DNA from: Bombardia bombarda
Taxonomy: Eukaryota; Ascomycota; Sordariomycetes; Sordariales; Lasiosphaeriaceae
Assembly (NCBI GenBank): GCA_030512295.1
Contig: JAULSR010000001.1
Location: 2,627,001 to 2,691,000 of the forward strand
Reading direction: 5' to 3'
DNA length: 64,000 nucleotides
Shown here in pieces: positions 33,353 through 46,143 of this stretch (positions are counted from its first letter, which is position 1; each line of letters opens with the position of its first letter). The notes beneath the pieces were generated by a model. It searched no databases. It had not been told where the DNA came from and saw only the letters and a list, made by a program, of their open reading frames with translations. A program made the translations under genes and the position numbers.

Positions 33353-36300
33353 ATGTCTCTCTTTCCGCAGGCGGGCTCGAACCCGACGCCCAGCCCGCTG
33401 TTTGGAACTGGATTATTCGGAAACACCCAACAAAACACAGCCCAACAGCCAGCGACAGGCCAGGCAGGAACCGGCGGCGGCCTATTTGGATTTATAAACC
33501 CTACCACCACTACCCCCCGGCGGCTCAACCGACAGCGGCAGCGACCCCAAATCCAAATCCCTTTGGTTCGCTCTTCGGAAACAAGCCCGCCACGACCGCC
33601 CCTCCCCTCTCCGGCTTCGGCGCGACGACAAACGCGGCCCAGACCTCGAACATCAACAATGCTTCTACTACCACCGGCCCAGCACAAGCACAATCGACGG
33701 GCGCCTACTTCGACAGCCTGCTCGCCAAGAACAAGAAGCAGGCCGAGGGGGAGACGGCACTGGGCGAACTGCCCAGCCTCCAGCTCGGGCTCGGTGACCT
33801 CCGCCAGCGACTCAGACAGCTCGGCCCCCGGTCGCAGGACCGTACCGTCGACGGCAAGGCGCACTACTTCCTCGCCGCCTCGGGCGTCGACCCCGGCGCC
33901 GCTGTGAAGGATCTGGGCGCCTTTGGGCTCCAGGCGCGCGCCGAGAGGTCCCAGGGCGGCTGGGGCGCCGCCGGCGCCGGCGAGCTGGACGTGGACACAT
34001 ATCTCTCCAACCTGCAGACCAAGACGACGCTGAGCATGATCGCCGACGGCCTGGAGCGGTCCGTCCGCGACTTCGACAGCTTCCTCGAGGACAATGTGAC
34101 GATGGAGTGGGAGGCCCAGCGCAAGCGCATCTATAACCACTTTGGCATCAAGCCGAGAGACGAGGCGGCCGACCGCGCGCGCAGCGCAACCCCGGCGCGA
34201 GAGGCTCAGGGAGGGTTCGGTCGCTCCCGGCGCAGCAAGGCGGCGGCGACGGCCAGCCAGGGCCCGTCGGCTCACAAGGCCAGCGCGCTCGGGAGGTCGG
34301 TCATGCAGCGGTCGGTTATTGGCACCCCGAGCCGGATTGGACAGCACGCCTCCGAGTTCTCGGACGTGGAGGCTGTCAAGGATGCGGTCGGGGCTGGGGT
34401 CCCGGCGCACGATGAGCGCGGCGGACGCGACAAGCAGCGGAAGCTGGCTGACCACATGCACGCGCTCAACAACGCCCGACAGGCTGATCAGCGCGTTCTT
34501 CTGTTTAGTGAGCTCTTGAACCTGGATCTGGCCAGCAGCTCGAATGGCTCCCCGATCAGCGAGGCATACAAGGCCATGATGAAGATTGCGGGCGAGTGCC
34601 CCGAGAAGGGTATCGCTCTTAAGGAGCGGGCATTCGCCGAGAAGTATCTAGACCCGAACCTGCAGTCGCCAAACGCCATTGATATGCGGGGGCATATTTT
34701 GAAACAGGCCAACAAGTTTTTGGAGAATCAGTTTTGGGACCGGGTCAACAGTGATATCGCCAAGCACCCTCAGGATGCGAACCTGGGCGGTCAGCCCGAT
34801 AAAACGAGCAGGGTCAAGGCGTACGTTCGGCTTCGCACAGCCCGCAAGACACTGGTAGCCGACAACGTAGACCTCCAGCAAGCGAACGGCGAGTACATCT
34901 GGGCCGTCGTGTTCTATCTGCTCCGGGCTGGCTTGGTGGGCGAGGCGGCGCAGTACGTCAACACGAACCAGAACCACTTCCGCAGCATCGACAGGACCTT
35001 CTCGGGCTACATTAATAGCTATGCGACGAGCGAGGACCGCCGGCTCAAGCGGCAGATGCAGGACCGGATCACGGCTGAGTACAACCAGCGAACGCGCAAC
35101 GCGCCAGAAAGCTCGATCGATCCGTTCAGGATGGCATGTTACAAGATTATTGGTCGATGTGACGTGAACAACAGGTCTCTCGATGGGCTCCAGACGGATG
35201 TCGACGACTGGGTCTGGTTGCAATTCAACCTGGCCCGCGAGACGGAGCGGTCCAAGGAGCTTGCGGACGAGTCGTATGGTCTCACCGAGCTGCAGGAGAG
35301 CATTCGGGACATTGGCGTCAAGCACTTCCCCAAGGGCCCTTCGGAGGACACGGCCAACAACTATGGCATGTTCTTTTACCTCCAGATCCTGTCGGGTATG
35401 TTTGAGCAGGCGATCGCCTATCTGTACCCGTTTTCTTACGTCGACGCGGTCCATTTCTCTATTGCCCTTACGTACTACGGTCTACTTCGTCCGGCGGACG
35501 CAAACACAACGGCTACGGAGCTGTTGTTGTACAGCACTAGAGGCTTGCCGCAAATCAACTTCGGTCGGATGCTGGGATTTTACACGCGAGATTTCCGGGC
35601 TGCCAACGCCAGCGCGGCGGTGGACTACCTGGTATTCATCTGTCTCAACGCAGATGAAGCGGGCCATCCTTCACATGCGACTCTCTGCCACGAGGCGCTG
35701 CGCGAGCTGGTGCTCGAGACGAGGGAGTTTAGCAAGCTCATCGGCGACATCAAGCCCAACGGCCAACGCATCAAGGGTCTCATCGAGGAGCGCGGCCCCC
35801 TGATCACCCTGGGTCACCAAGAGGACTTTATGAAGACCATCACCATGCAAGCGGCCAACTACGCGGATGAGAACGGACGGACGACGGACGCGGTGCTCCT
35901 TTACCACCTGGCGGGAGACTACGACACGGTGGTGGCCATCATCAACAGGGCGCTCAGTGAGGCCGTGTCGCTTGAGATTGGCGAGGACCCTATGCGGCTG
36001 GTGCCGGTCAAGCCGCGCGTGGATGGAAGCGAGGCGGCAGCGCAGCCGGGCAGCAGTCTGAGCCTGGCGGCGATTGATGATCCCGTGGAGCTGGCGCAGA
36101 CCATGATGAGCATATACGAGAGGGATGCCATGTTCAGAGGCAACATACAGCCGGCAAACCGCAATGCGTGCGGGTTGCTGCTGCAGATGAATGAGGTCAA
36201 GGGGCTGGTGGAGAGGGAGCAATGGGCGCAGTGTCTGGATGTAAGTCTACTGATAGATCCCTCAGACAAAGTGAGTTGAGTTTTTGTATGCTGACAGAAA

Positions 36301-36632
36301 ATGTTTGTTAGAAAATCCGGGACCTGGACATTCTTCCCCTGCAGGCGGGGGGCGACCCGGGCACGATCCGACAGTTCGCGTCCAAGTTCTCGGGGCTGGC
36401 GCAGACGGTGGCGGCCAACGTGCCGAACCTGCTGATGTGGACGATTGTGTGCTGCACCAAGCAGCGGGAGCGGCTGCTGAGCGGGCAGTTTAGCGGCAAC
36501 GAGTCGACGGCGCGCATGATGCTGGACGAGCTCAAGCAGATCAGCATCGATCTGACAACGTACACGAGCCAGCTGCGGTATAGGCTGCCGCCGAGTCTGC
36601 ATGAGGCGCTAGCTAGGGCTTCTGCTGATTAG
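33353..36632 (+). CDS. NIC96: NIC96/NUP93: linker nucleoporin, with an apparent 1-base deletion near the N-terminus
   Basis: Exons 33353-36240 and 36312-36632; about 1069 residues once the frame is continuous. The N-terminus MSLFPQAGSNPTPSPLFGTG is FG-rich (GLFG, GGGLFGF). Past a C6 run (33513-33518) the same type of sequence continues only one frame over (TPNPNPFGSLFGNKP, LSGFGATTNAAQ). It then runs into a short helical motif (TGAYFDSLLAKNKKQ), the region that binds the Nsp1 channel complex, and the large Nup93/Nic96 alpha-solenoid. The C-terminus is LRYRLPPSLHEALARASAD. One extra C gives continuous coding, and no GT-AG intron can explain the switch. The protein is a structural linker of the nuclear pore inner ring. 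Length is close to that of other filamentous fungal Nic96 proteins. Confidence 0.9.
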
Positions 36633-37703
36633 GAGTTGGGCACGTGGAACTTTGCAAGGGCATCATAGTTGACTCGACGGGCGGGTGGATTTATTGCTGG
36701 TGGCTGGCTGGGGAGAGAGGGGGGGGGGGGAATAAACAGAGAAACAAATTAAAGAAAGGGATATCCCAGTCTGGTAAGAGTTCGTACTCGCGATGGACGG
36801 GTACGGTATATGGTTAAAAAGAGGAATAATACTTTAGTACCGATATATGTATGCATGGCGAATGTATCATGTAGTTGGTAGTTAAACATGTGTGTACTGT
36901 GTACTGTGTACTGTGTATGTGTGTGGGGGGGGCCAATATTAGGTAGTATTTTTCTATATTTCACATGTAGAGTGTACACAGTCTGGCTTCTTTACCTGGA
37001 GATAATTTAATTGTGCATGCATCATGATACATGTCGTTGGTGATGCGCAGAGGAGGTTGAGGAGGTGCGAGTTGACTGCCAGGTGAGGTGGTAGTCTCGA
37101 TGGAGAGAGATTGGAAAGTGGGGCAAAATCGATCAACTTGGGGTGATCATTCAGGGCTGGGTGGGGTCGCTGCTACCTTTCAATTGGAGACTTGGACTGG
37201 TGGGGGGGGGGGGTGAATGCATGGACCACACCCACCCAGCGTGCTCGGACGGCAGGTATCGGACGTGATTGGAGGCACGTCAGGGTCTGTGTCAGGTTTG
37301 CAACAGCCAGAATCGTCAGCCGCGCACATGACTCTGGGACCAACGGGCTACATGACTCGACCGAAACTGCTCAGCCGTCTCCGTCTCAACCGCACTGAAT
37401 CATACATCGACGACCTGCATGGCAACCCACACCGTTTTGTGCGACAAAGGCGACATATCGAATTCTGGGCTTGACTGGCCACGCGGCGGCACAGAGCCAC
37501 AGCAGCAATCGCAGCAGCAATTGCGACAGCGACTGACTGGGGCTAGAGCGGGCCACTCAGCTGCCTGCAGGAACTGCTGCGGAGTGCAGACTTGCAGGAG
37601 TCAGGAACCCGAACGGTGAACCCCATCTGCAGCCCGCAGTAGTACTAGACCTCCTAGTCCAAAGCTCGTTCGCTCGCCGACGGGAGGACGGGCACAGGCA
37701 CAA

Positions 37704-37740
<37 letters not shown>

Positions 37741-37971
37741 ACCGAGACGCAGACGCAGACGCGGACGGGAGGAAAGACGAGGAGAGAGGAGGCTGGAAGG
37801 CTAGGCTAGGTTACCTTGGTAGTCGCGCCTGCATCGTGGCCACCGCCGGCCTATCTGAGGTACTCCTACCACCTCGGGAGTCAAGCCATCATCAGCCACA
37901 CCCACACGCTCGCATACATCGACCTTGTATCCCCTTTTTCGTCGTACCTCGTACCTCAAGCTGCCCGCCTC
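36633..37971. other. Spacer upstream of the bZIP gene, rich in simple repeats
   Basis: 1.34 kb holding G12 runs (36719-36730 and 37202-37213), a GTGTACT heptamer repeat at about 36891-36917, and a GGCACA hexamer array at about 37691-37736 followed by GACGCA repeats. An in-frame ATG at 37816 could extend the bZIP protein, but the sequence is not conserved-looking. No other gene is seen. Confidence 0.6.
37691..37736. repeat. GGCACA hexanucleotide array in the bZIP gene leader
   Basis: About seven and a half imperfect copies of GGCACA, with one copy reading AGCACA, followed directly by GAGACGCAGACGCAGACGCGGACG. It lies about 240 bases before the preferred start codon. Confidence 0.85.
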
Positions 37972-40156
37972 ATGGCGCCGTCGGCGTCTACGGGGGGCAT
38001 TAGCAGGAACGGCACCACCACCACCAGCCGTGGCCTGATGGGCAATGGGGGCTCGGGGACCACCACCACCAACAACAACATTGGCGGCGGCAACAACAAC
38101 AATCCCAATGACACTCAGCCTTCCCACTCTTCTCACACCTCCCACTCCCACTCCCACACCCTGAACCACTCGTCCCACTCCCTCTCGTCCCTCTCCCACA
38201 CCCACTCGCCCTCAACCAACACATCCTTCTCGCCCCCATCCGCCTCCACCTCCGCATACTCCACCCCCTACCCCACCGCCCCTTCGGCCTCAACCGCTGC
38301 CACATACCCGCCCGGCGGCTATGGCTTAGGCTTCGGCCTCGGCCCCGGCTCGGGTCTGGGTCCCGGACGTCGACACACCAGTCGTGATGTCGACGACGAC
38401 GACGACGACGACGATAGCAACCACAACAATAATCTTAATAATCATAATAACGGCGCCGAGGACACGGCCAGCCCGAGCAGTCATGGCGGCAACAGCCTGA
38501 CACCTCAACCCGATGGCGGGAGGGACGATGGAGGAGGAGGAGGTCCCTCGAACAGCAAGAAGCGCAAGGCTGGCCCTGGGTCACGCGGCGTCGCTAACCT
38601 TACCCCGGAACAGCTCGCCAAGAAACGAGCAAACGGTGAGTGAGCTTGAAAAAGAAACAGACAAAAACCATGATTTTGACTGACATTTACTACCAGATCG
38701 GGATGCCCAACGCGCCATCCGTGAACGCCAGAAGCTCAGGAACGAACACTATGAGCGCGAAATCCGCGAGCTCAAGTCTCAGCAGCCCTATCAGGAGCTG
38801 CAGAGCGTGCTCCGCCAAAAGGCTGCCGTCGAGGCCGAGCTCGCTGATATCAAGTCATGTCTGGCCTCTATGGTGGCTCTAATACAGCCCATTCTCACTC
38901 GCCCTCCAGTTGACCAGACAACGCTCCCAACGTCTCCTGAGAACCAGGCCCACCTCTCGGTGCAGCAGCCGCCTCCTTTCAACCCTGGTTCTACCCCGAC
39001 GAGCGCTGCCTCACCCGCCTCTGTCGTCACGCTTGGGCGTTGGCAGAGCGAGCTCTCGCCCGTAGCACCGCCAATGAAGGTGATGAGCGGTCAACCGCAG
39101 ACCCAGGACATACCCATCGTGGGCCAGGTCTCGGGCTCTGCTGAAGCAAGATTGCTCGACCAGCGACACGAGCTCATCCACGGCCTCGAGCTAGGACCCG
39201 AACGATTGGAGCTCGACTTTCTTCTCGGCCCAAACCAAAAGATTGCCAGAATACCCATTGGCGTCGACGGCGCCCAGGACTCTCCGCACTTCAGGCACGT
39301 GCCCATGAAGCACGACTGGACCGCCATCGACAATCCAGCACCGCAGGCACATCCCTCCCCGCCTCCCGTCCCGCCATTTGGTCAGCCCAACGGACCCCCG
39401 AGCATACCGCGGCTCGAGTTCACCGCCGTAGCCCCGACATCGTTCGGGCCCACGGGCGACATGTGGGCCATGCTACCCAAGTACTGTGAGCCAACATGTC
39501 CTCTCGACAACGTCCTACTCGACTTCTTGGCCGAGCGCCGCCAGCGTGCCGCAGAGGGCATGGGGGTGCAAGAGATCATCGGGCCACGATACCCCTCGGT
39601 CTCGTCCCTGCTCAACCCGGCCGTCAGCCGGTGGGCACACCCGCTCTCGCGCGTCTTCACCGACATCCTCGCCACCTTTCCGCACCTGGCCAAGCTGCCC
39701 GAGCGCGTTGCCGTCCTCTACTGCATGTTCCTCTTTATGCGCTGGCTGCTCAGCCCGACGCCAGAGAACTACGCCCGCCTACCCGCCCACCTCCGCCCCG
39801 GCCCCTTGCAGCTCACAAAGCCCCACCCGGCTTGGTTCGACTATATGCCCTTCCCACAGCAGCGCGAGCACATCATTCGCAACTACAACGTCACGACCAA
39901 CTTCACCGTCGATAATTTCTTCATACCGTTCACGTCGACCATCAGTGTCAACTGGCCGTACCAGGACACGGACACGCTGCTGCAGAGCCCGGTGGGTGAT
40001 GAGCTCATGATCAATCCCGTATTTGAAAGGCATATCTTCCGGATAGAGAACTGGACTGTGGGCGATGACTATGTCAGGACGTTTCCTGATCAGGCGCCGT
40101 TTTGCAACGTCAGGAGTGAGAGTGCGGGCGGGATTATTAAGCCTGCGTCATCATAG
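37972..40156 (+). CDS. bZIP transcription factor with C-terminal DUF3425 domain
   Basis: Exons 37972-38635 and 38697-40156; 707 residues from MAPSASTGG. The first 200 residues are low complexity: Thr/Asn, then His/Ser, then an Asp run of about eight. The basic region is split by the 61-nt intron at an Asp codon (LAKKRAN then DRDAQRAIRERQKLRNEHYE). A short leucine-type coiled coil follows (about 240-275). From about residue 470 to 690 lies the DUF3425 domain (CPLDNVLLDFLAERR, WAHPLSRVFTDIL, RPTPEQ-like region LPAHLRPGPLQLTKPHPAW and DNFFIPF). This bZIP-plus-DUF3425 architecture is specific to filamentous ascomycetes, and many members are uncharacterised. DNA target is unknown. The upstream in-frame ATG at 37816 is less likely. 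Confidence 0.85.
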
Positions 40157-41595
40157 CTAGTGTGGTGAAGTCAAGAAAGAGGCGTGTGTAGGGTGAGTGA
40201 GTGAGTATGGCTTGTGTGTGTGTACGTGTGTGTTGTTAAACATTCTTTTCCCCTGCTTTTTCTTCCTCACACTTTATAATACCTCTTTGTTTTTTTTTCT
40301 TTTTTTTGGAAACACCGCCTTCACTCCTTTTCTATTTTGAATAATCCCTTATACTCTTATATATTCCTATCTATCTCCTTTGTCATTTATGTATCGTTTC
40401 TCTTTGTACTTCTCTTCTTGGTCGGTCATGTATGAGAGTTGAGCGTTGCAAGACTTCGTTGGGTTAGGTTGTTTGTTGTTTATTATACCCAGTTAGGGGC
40501 GGCTCGGCTCGGATTGTGTAAGTGTGGGGCGTTTTGTTGTTGTGCTCACTGTTGTTTATCACCAATAGGGGGGGGACCGGGGGATTCTCTTCATTTCATT
40601 CGTTATAGACAGACACGGTCGGTCGGTCGGTCGGTGTTTTCCGGACGGCGGCGGTTCGCATGGTTGGGTGAATCTGAGAGATCCGGTGGCTCTGGTTGGG
40701 GTAGGATAAGAATCATGGGGTGGTTGGGTTGCTATGTTTGGTGACAAAAACTATAATAGGCCGGCGGTGTGTGTATAGTTGGTGGGCTTTGGCTGTGGCT
40801 GTGGCTGTGTGTTGTTTGTTTTTACACGACATGAAACTCTGAACAAAAACAGTGAGAATTGGACGGGGGAGGGGAGGCGGTAAGACGTCGAGGATAGTAC
40901 ATATTATATATGGTATGAGTGGTAAGAGATCACTACAAGACAAGACACGACAAGACGACGCACTGTGGATGCTGGGCGTGTCTGTCTGAATGCTCACGCA
41001 ACCAATCAACCTGGGGGAGGTCAGTCCTCGGATATATATCCATCTCGGCTTATATATAGGCTAGTAGCAATACACTATGGAGCTCTGTTGTGAATATCCT
41101 GTCCGGCCTCGGTAATAACATATTGTTGTTTTCGACATTGCTAACCAGCCTACTACGTACACGTGCATGTTCACACACAGAATACACAATCATTTTTACT
41201 CGTCTATGCGGACATAATTGTCTGATAATCATGGTATGTGAATTGGTACATAGCTAAATAAAAGTATTTATTTCTGGTCACGTATCAATGAAATGCCTCG
41301 CAATGAATCCCTTTTCCCCACCGCTCGACTGAGTAAATAGGTATCTCTGCCTAACCCGGCATAACGACAGTTTTCCACCGACTCCTCTGATACTGAATAA
41401 TGATATACATACGCGGAGAGAGAAGAAAGAAGTTATATCCTGTAATCAATCAATCATCCCTAGCCCCCAAAACTCCAGAAGCCCCGTTGTCGTCAAAATA
41501 ATGTCATCTCTGTGTTGGGTATCAAAAGTGCAAGCCCGAATTTGTTGCATAATGAATTACGTTCTGGGCAGCCCAGAAGGGATAGGTAAGTATGC
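40157..41595. other. Convergent spacer between the bZIP gene and SEB1
   Basis: 1.44 kb between converging stop codons. It contains T-rich stretches (40290-40310), a (GGTC)n tetramer run at about 40616-40636, and TGGCTG repeats near 40790. No gene is seen. Confidence 0.6.
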
Positions 41596-44478
41596 TTAAT
41601 GTGTCGTGCCAAAGGCGAAGTTGGGCGGGTAGTTGATGCCGTTCGGACCCATTGTAATGCCGGCGGGTAGATCCATGACAATCGGATCGTCGTTAACCTG
41701 GCCCCTGTCGTTACGATCCTCGCGTCTGCTGTCTCCACCGTTTCGGTGCTTGTCCCGGCCTCGCCAGCGGCCACCGCCGCCGCCACTGCGTCCACCACCA
41801 CCACCACCACCTCCTCCTCCTCCTTGACTGCCGCCACCGCCATTGACACTACCTCCGCCGTCTCTACCGCCGCCGTCGGCGCCACCGCTGCTGCTTCCAT
41901 CATGGCCGGAATCATCCCCACGCCTGCTGGACTTGGGGCCGTGATTACCGCCCTTGTCTGTTTGCATGCGACGGCTGATGGCCTTGGAGGAGACGCCAGC
42001 GCCGATTTCAATATCAGGCTCCTCGACGCACATGCCGGGTTCGATGGCGCGGCCGCCGCTGCCACCATAGGGCGCCGTGAGCATCCATTTCCGGTCAGCG
42101 TCGGTGAGCTTCTGGATGGGAATGATGCTGATTCCGCTCTGGTAGTCACTGCAGTCCCGTGGGCCGAAGCCAACACCCCATCTCGTCTTGTAAAACGTTA
42201 GCCAGATACTTTGTGTGATAGGTGCGGTAAGGAGGGTCAGCTAGCTTACTCTTAGTTGGAGGTCCTGATTACGGGCATCCTCCATGGCGGCCTTGGCGCT
42301 CTCGGCATCCTTGCGGAAAAACATCTTGACAAAGGCATGACGTTTATCCTTATTGACGATGCAGGTCTGAACCTCACCAAAGCGATTGAAGGTCTGTCTC
42401 AATTCGTTTTCGGAGCATCTAGATTGTAAAAAGTTAGCTCCTATCATGGGAAGGGCGGGGGTAATGGCATGGGGGATGGGGCGGGGATTGGCTACTCACG
42501 TTACACCACCGACAAAGAGGGTGCGGCTGTAGACTTTGATGCAACCGCTCGGAAGATTTGCATCATACTCTATCCACTTGTCTTGCATAGAGGGATCTCT
42601 TCCCGGGGAGCTCTGGCCTCGACGGGCAGGAGGTGAGCGTTGGCGGTATTCGGGCATGCGCCCGCCGCGGCCCCGGTCACGATCCCTGTCGTCGGGCCGC
42701 GAGCGGCCGGGGGGGCTGTTGCGCCCCATGTCGAAGCCGCGATCGTTAACACGTGTTCGAGGGGATCCCCGGGCGTCCCAGTGACGGGGAGACCGCGATC
42801 GAGAACGGCCACGGGGACGGTTGGGCGACCTCATGCCATCATGAAAGCTGTTGTTGCGATCACGTGACTCGTCTTGTCTGGGAGGCTCCCAGTGAGACGA
42901 AGCTGACACTGGGGGCGCACCGGCACCAACTGGAGGAGGAGCGGCATAACCAGTATGGGATGGCTGTGGCATCTGCGGCATCTGCGGCGGAGGAGCCCCG
43001 GGCATGGCGGCGCCACCATGGCCCATCATTTGGATTACGCTGGCGATGGTGTCAAGCCCAAGTCCTTGGGCAGCAAGAGCAGCAACGAGCTGGACCGTCG
43101 GGTTACCTGGAGCAAATCCATTGGCCTGATTACTCGCAGCATTCATAGCCCCGGGAATCGGCATATGTTGTTGCTGGTGCTGCTGCTGCTGCTGCTGGGG
43201 TGCTGGAGGAGGGAATGCAAACGGCAACGCTGATGGCATATTTACAGGCAGAGCAGCCGGCTGAGATGTTGGCAGAAATGGCATGCCTGGCTGCGCTTGT
43301 ACGGGCACCGAAGCAGGCTGCATTGCTCCATTACTGGGTGGGCCAGAAGTACTGAACATAGAGGGAGGCGCCGGAGCTGCCAGGCTGGGATTACTCTGCG
43401 CGGCCGTCGCATTCTGCCGTGCAATATTGGCAAGCGTCTCCATGATGTTAGGCATCGCTGAAGGCTGCGGCGCCGGTCTGCTGCTGCCGGGGCCAAGCGA
43501 TGCTAAGAAGTTGGGCGGGGGGCTGCCCGGTGGTGTCGTCGACTCGTCTATCAACACGGGGTACGGTTAGAGGACTGATGCATGCCACGGCGAGAGCCGC
43601 GCGGGAACAGGAATGGGCAGCAACAGATGGATGATACGTGTGATCTGTCCAGTGTTTCTCGAGGGGGTAACCTACTCATTGGTCGTGGAGCATTCAGCTT
43701 CTCCTTGAACGTGTTGACCATAGAAGGGGGGAATGTCTGACCCTTATCCCAGATATCGACAAGCTTCTTAATCTTCTCCTACAAGACGACATACGTGTGA
43801 GTTACTGTTCATCATGACATGTACGAATACGCGAACAACGACCAGCGCAGTTCAAAGCCACGGCTTGAAAACTAGGACCTGACGTTGGAGCTGCCGAGCT
43901 GCCGAGCTGTGGCTCCTCGTGGGCATCGTTGTCGCCACAAAGAAGGCGGGCATTCAGTGCATTATGTCTTGTTTTTCTGTTTTGCGTACCTTTTGATCAT
44001 CTGGTGCTGATGAAATGATGTCGTTCATCAGAATGGGCATCAGTTCAGTCACTCTATGCACGCCAGCAGCGAAAGTACCATCTTGCGCGTCGAGATTTAT
44101 GGGTTGTCCGAGGCTCTTGGCCCGATCCATCCACTTGCGAGTTACTGAGTCTACTACGTAGAGCACTCCCAGTTTGTGTGTGCCAGGAGTTTTCTTGAAG
44201 TGGGTGTATAGCTTTTGAATGAGGACGGACTCGGACTATTGGGAAACACGCAATCAGTCAGTTCAGACGCTTTACATGAGTCGAGGCGGGTTGCCTTGCA
44301 GCTTCTGGCTGGGGCTTATAGGCAGGGCCTGAGCTTAGGAAATTGTTCATTTTCTTACCTGGACGTTCTCAACGCATAGCGTCGTGATGCTTGTGATGCG
44401 TGACCCGGATACTCCAGGGGGTTTCAAGCCGAGCATGCCTTGCAGGCCGGCTTCTAGTTCTGCTACAGGAGAGGTCAT
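41596..44478 (-). CDS. SEB1: SEB1/NRD1: CID and RRM protein for RNA polymerase II termination
   Basis: Six exons on the minus strand: 44478-44359, 44235-43990, 43778-43676, 43547-42500, 42418-42250, 42186-41596; 758 residues, all junctions in frame. The N-terminal CTD-interaction domain (about 1-155) includes SESVLIQKLYTHFKKTPGTHKLGVLYVVDSV in pieces across exons 1-3. The central region is Pro/Gln-rich, then Arg/Asp/Ser-rich (RPRGRSRSRSPRHWDARG). The RRM (about 490-575) has RNP2 TLFVGGVT and RNP1-like RHAFVKMFF, with the family extension TRWGVGFGPRDC. The tail is Gly-rich with a run of about eleven Gly, ending NYPPNFAFGTTH. Seb1/Nrd1 proteins bind RNA and Pol II CTD to promote termination and exosome-linked processing. 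The start is the first ATG giving the conserved helix. Confidence 0.92.
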
Positions 44479-46143
44479 GATGTCTCGCAGCTAGATAGAT
44501 GATGATGATAATGGACGGTCAGAGAGCCCCAAGGAATCTGTGGCGAGAGCTAGCCTTCTGCAATACGATACGCGGGAAGTTGGCAGGTGACGATTTTGGG
44601 TCTATGCCATGCTCCTGGGTCACGGAAGAAGTACGGGGTACGTTGGATGTGAGCTCAGCCTCCGTCAATCCTGTTTTCCTCAAGACCGTGATCCACGGGT
44701 TACGATGGCTCGATGTGCAGGAGAGCGCAACCAGTACGAATGTGCCTTCTTGTAGTAGGTCAATGAGCGGCCAGAGACCAGAGACCAGAGTGACTCGTGG
44801 TGATTGATATAAGCCCGCCTGCGCGCGAAAATACGTTCCGTCTTCAATCCCTCAACCGTGCGACGAGTGACAAGCGACGAGTGACAAGCGACGGGTGACA
44901 AGCGACAAGTGACAATGCGAAACCGACGATGTCAGCAGATTCTTTCCAGTTCTGTCCCTCCCGCGCGAAGTTGCTTGAGTAAATCCGTGGACGAATTATC
45001 AGTATACTGAGAGCTACTGGGACTGTGTAATCGATAAATAGAGGTGTTCTGATCCGAGATGGTGATGATCGCGGAGTGCCGTTCTGATGGACGACGTTGA
45101 GAGAGATCGGTCGTTTGACTGATGTTGAAGAGGAGGCGGGGAAAGGTTGTGTGCGAAATGTCGTTGGCGGCCTTTTTCAACCTGCGGCCCAATGCCCAGA
45201 GGCCCACCCGCTGGGCGCTTGCGCGGATGCCTCGGTTTCAGCCTGAAAAGAGGGTTGTGGCCTCGAAATCTGCAAGGCAGCGATAAGTAAGCGTAAACTG
45301 GGACCTGTCAGCACTGACTGGCTTACGGATAGGCGGCATTTTACTGCTCTAGCCGGCTCGTCGGCCGCTGTGGCAGGCAATTGCTGGGTACTGACGAGGT
45401 GCCCCGGGCATTCAATGAGCGAACAGTGGATGGATGGACGCTGGTCATCACCTGCAGGCTGAGAGCGAGATACAACCTAGCAAGCCAAGGGATCATGAGG
45501 CGACAAATGGAATAAATTATTCATGTCTATTTCACAGGCATGATCACCGTGAGATTTTACGTGTCTTTACAAAGTTGGAGTGTACTGAATGCTCTATAGT
45601 CGTTAGGGACAGCCATCAACACCTCGGCCGCAAACCGTGACGTCAATACTTTGGTGCACAACTGTGTTTGTCAACAAGAAGATGGCTAGGTACCTTAGTT
45701 AGTTCGCTTGCTCGCTCAACTGAAGAGGTAAATTTTGGTAGTTAAAATGCCCGTGGGTTTCCTCTTCAGCCATCACCGGGTATCAATAGCCACATGCACC
45801 TCAATCAGGCCCTTTTGCCTTGCTCAGAGGCTGGCGGATATCTTCGGAAGTCGGGATTGTCTCGCATAATGTTGAAGGGGAAAAAAAGTTGGCCGCTGAA
45901 GTGCTGGCTGGGGACCTGCCCAAAAAAAACCCCCGGCCAATCCGCCCCCCGCCCCCATGTGTCCGGCAACCCATGGAAGCCGGGCGTTGGTTGGTTGTTG
46001 GTTGGTTCATGGTTGCTAGCACCATATTTTTCCCGTCGATGCGCTTTTTTCTAGTTCCGATCGTCCTGATTGCTTCAAACATTTTTTTTTCTCCCCTTTG
46101 GATTTCCGCCTTTATCCTCCACCCTTCACATCACATCACAACA
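44479..46143. promoter_or_regulatory. Divergent promoter region of SEB1 and citrate synthase
   Basis: 1.66 kb. A 14-bp tandem repeat (44862-44917) lies about 385 bases upstream of SEB1. The CIT1-proximal 100 bases are pyrimidine-rich and end in repeated CACATCA just before the ATG. No gene is seen. Confidence 0.55.
44862..44917. repeat. 14-bp tandem repeat, four copies
   Basis: The unit GACGAGTGACAAGC occurs twice exactly and then twice with one or more changes (GACGGGTGACAAGC, GACAAGTGACAATG). It lies in the shared SEB1/citrate synthase upstream region. Confidence 0.9.

Noticed and set aside
33464..33535. GC-AG intron to explain the NIC96 frame change
   Set aside because: Such an intron would be 72 nt, a multiple of three, so it cannot change the frame; it would also remove FG sequence.
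37816..37971. N-terminal extension of the bZIP protein from an upstream in-frame ATG
   Set aside because: The extra 52 residues look like translated leader, directly after simple repeats; the ATG at 37972 is in a better position.
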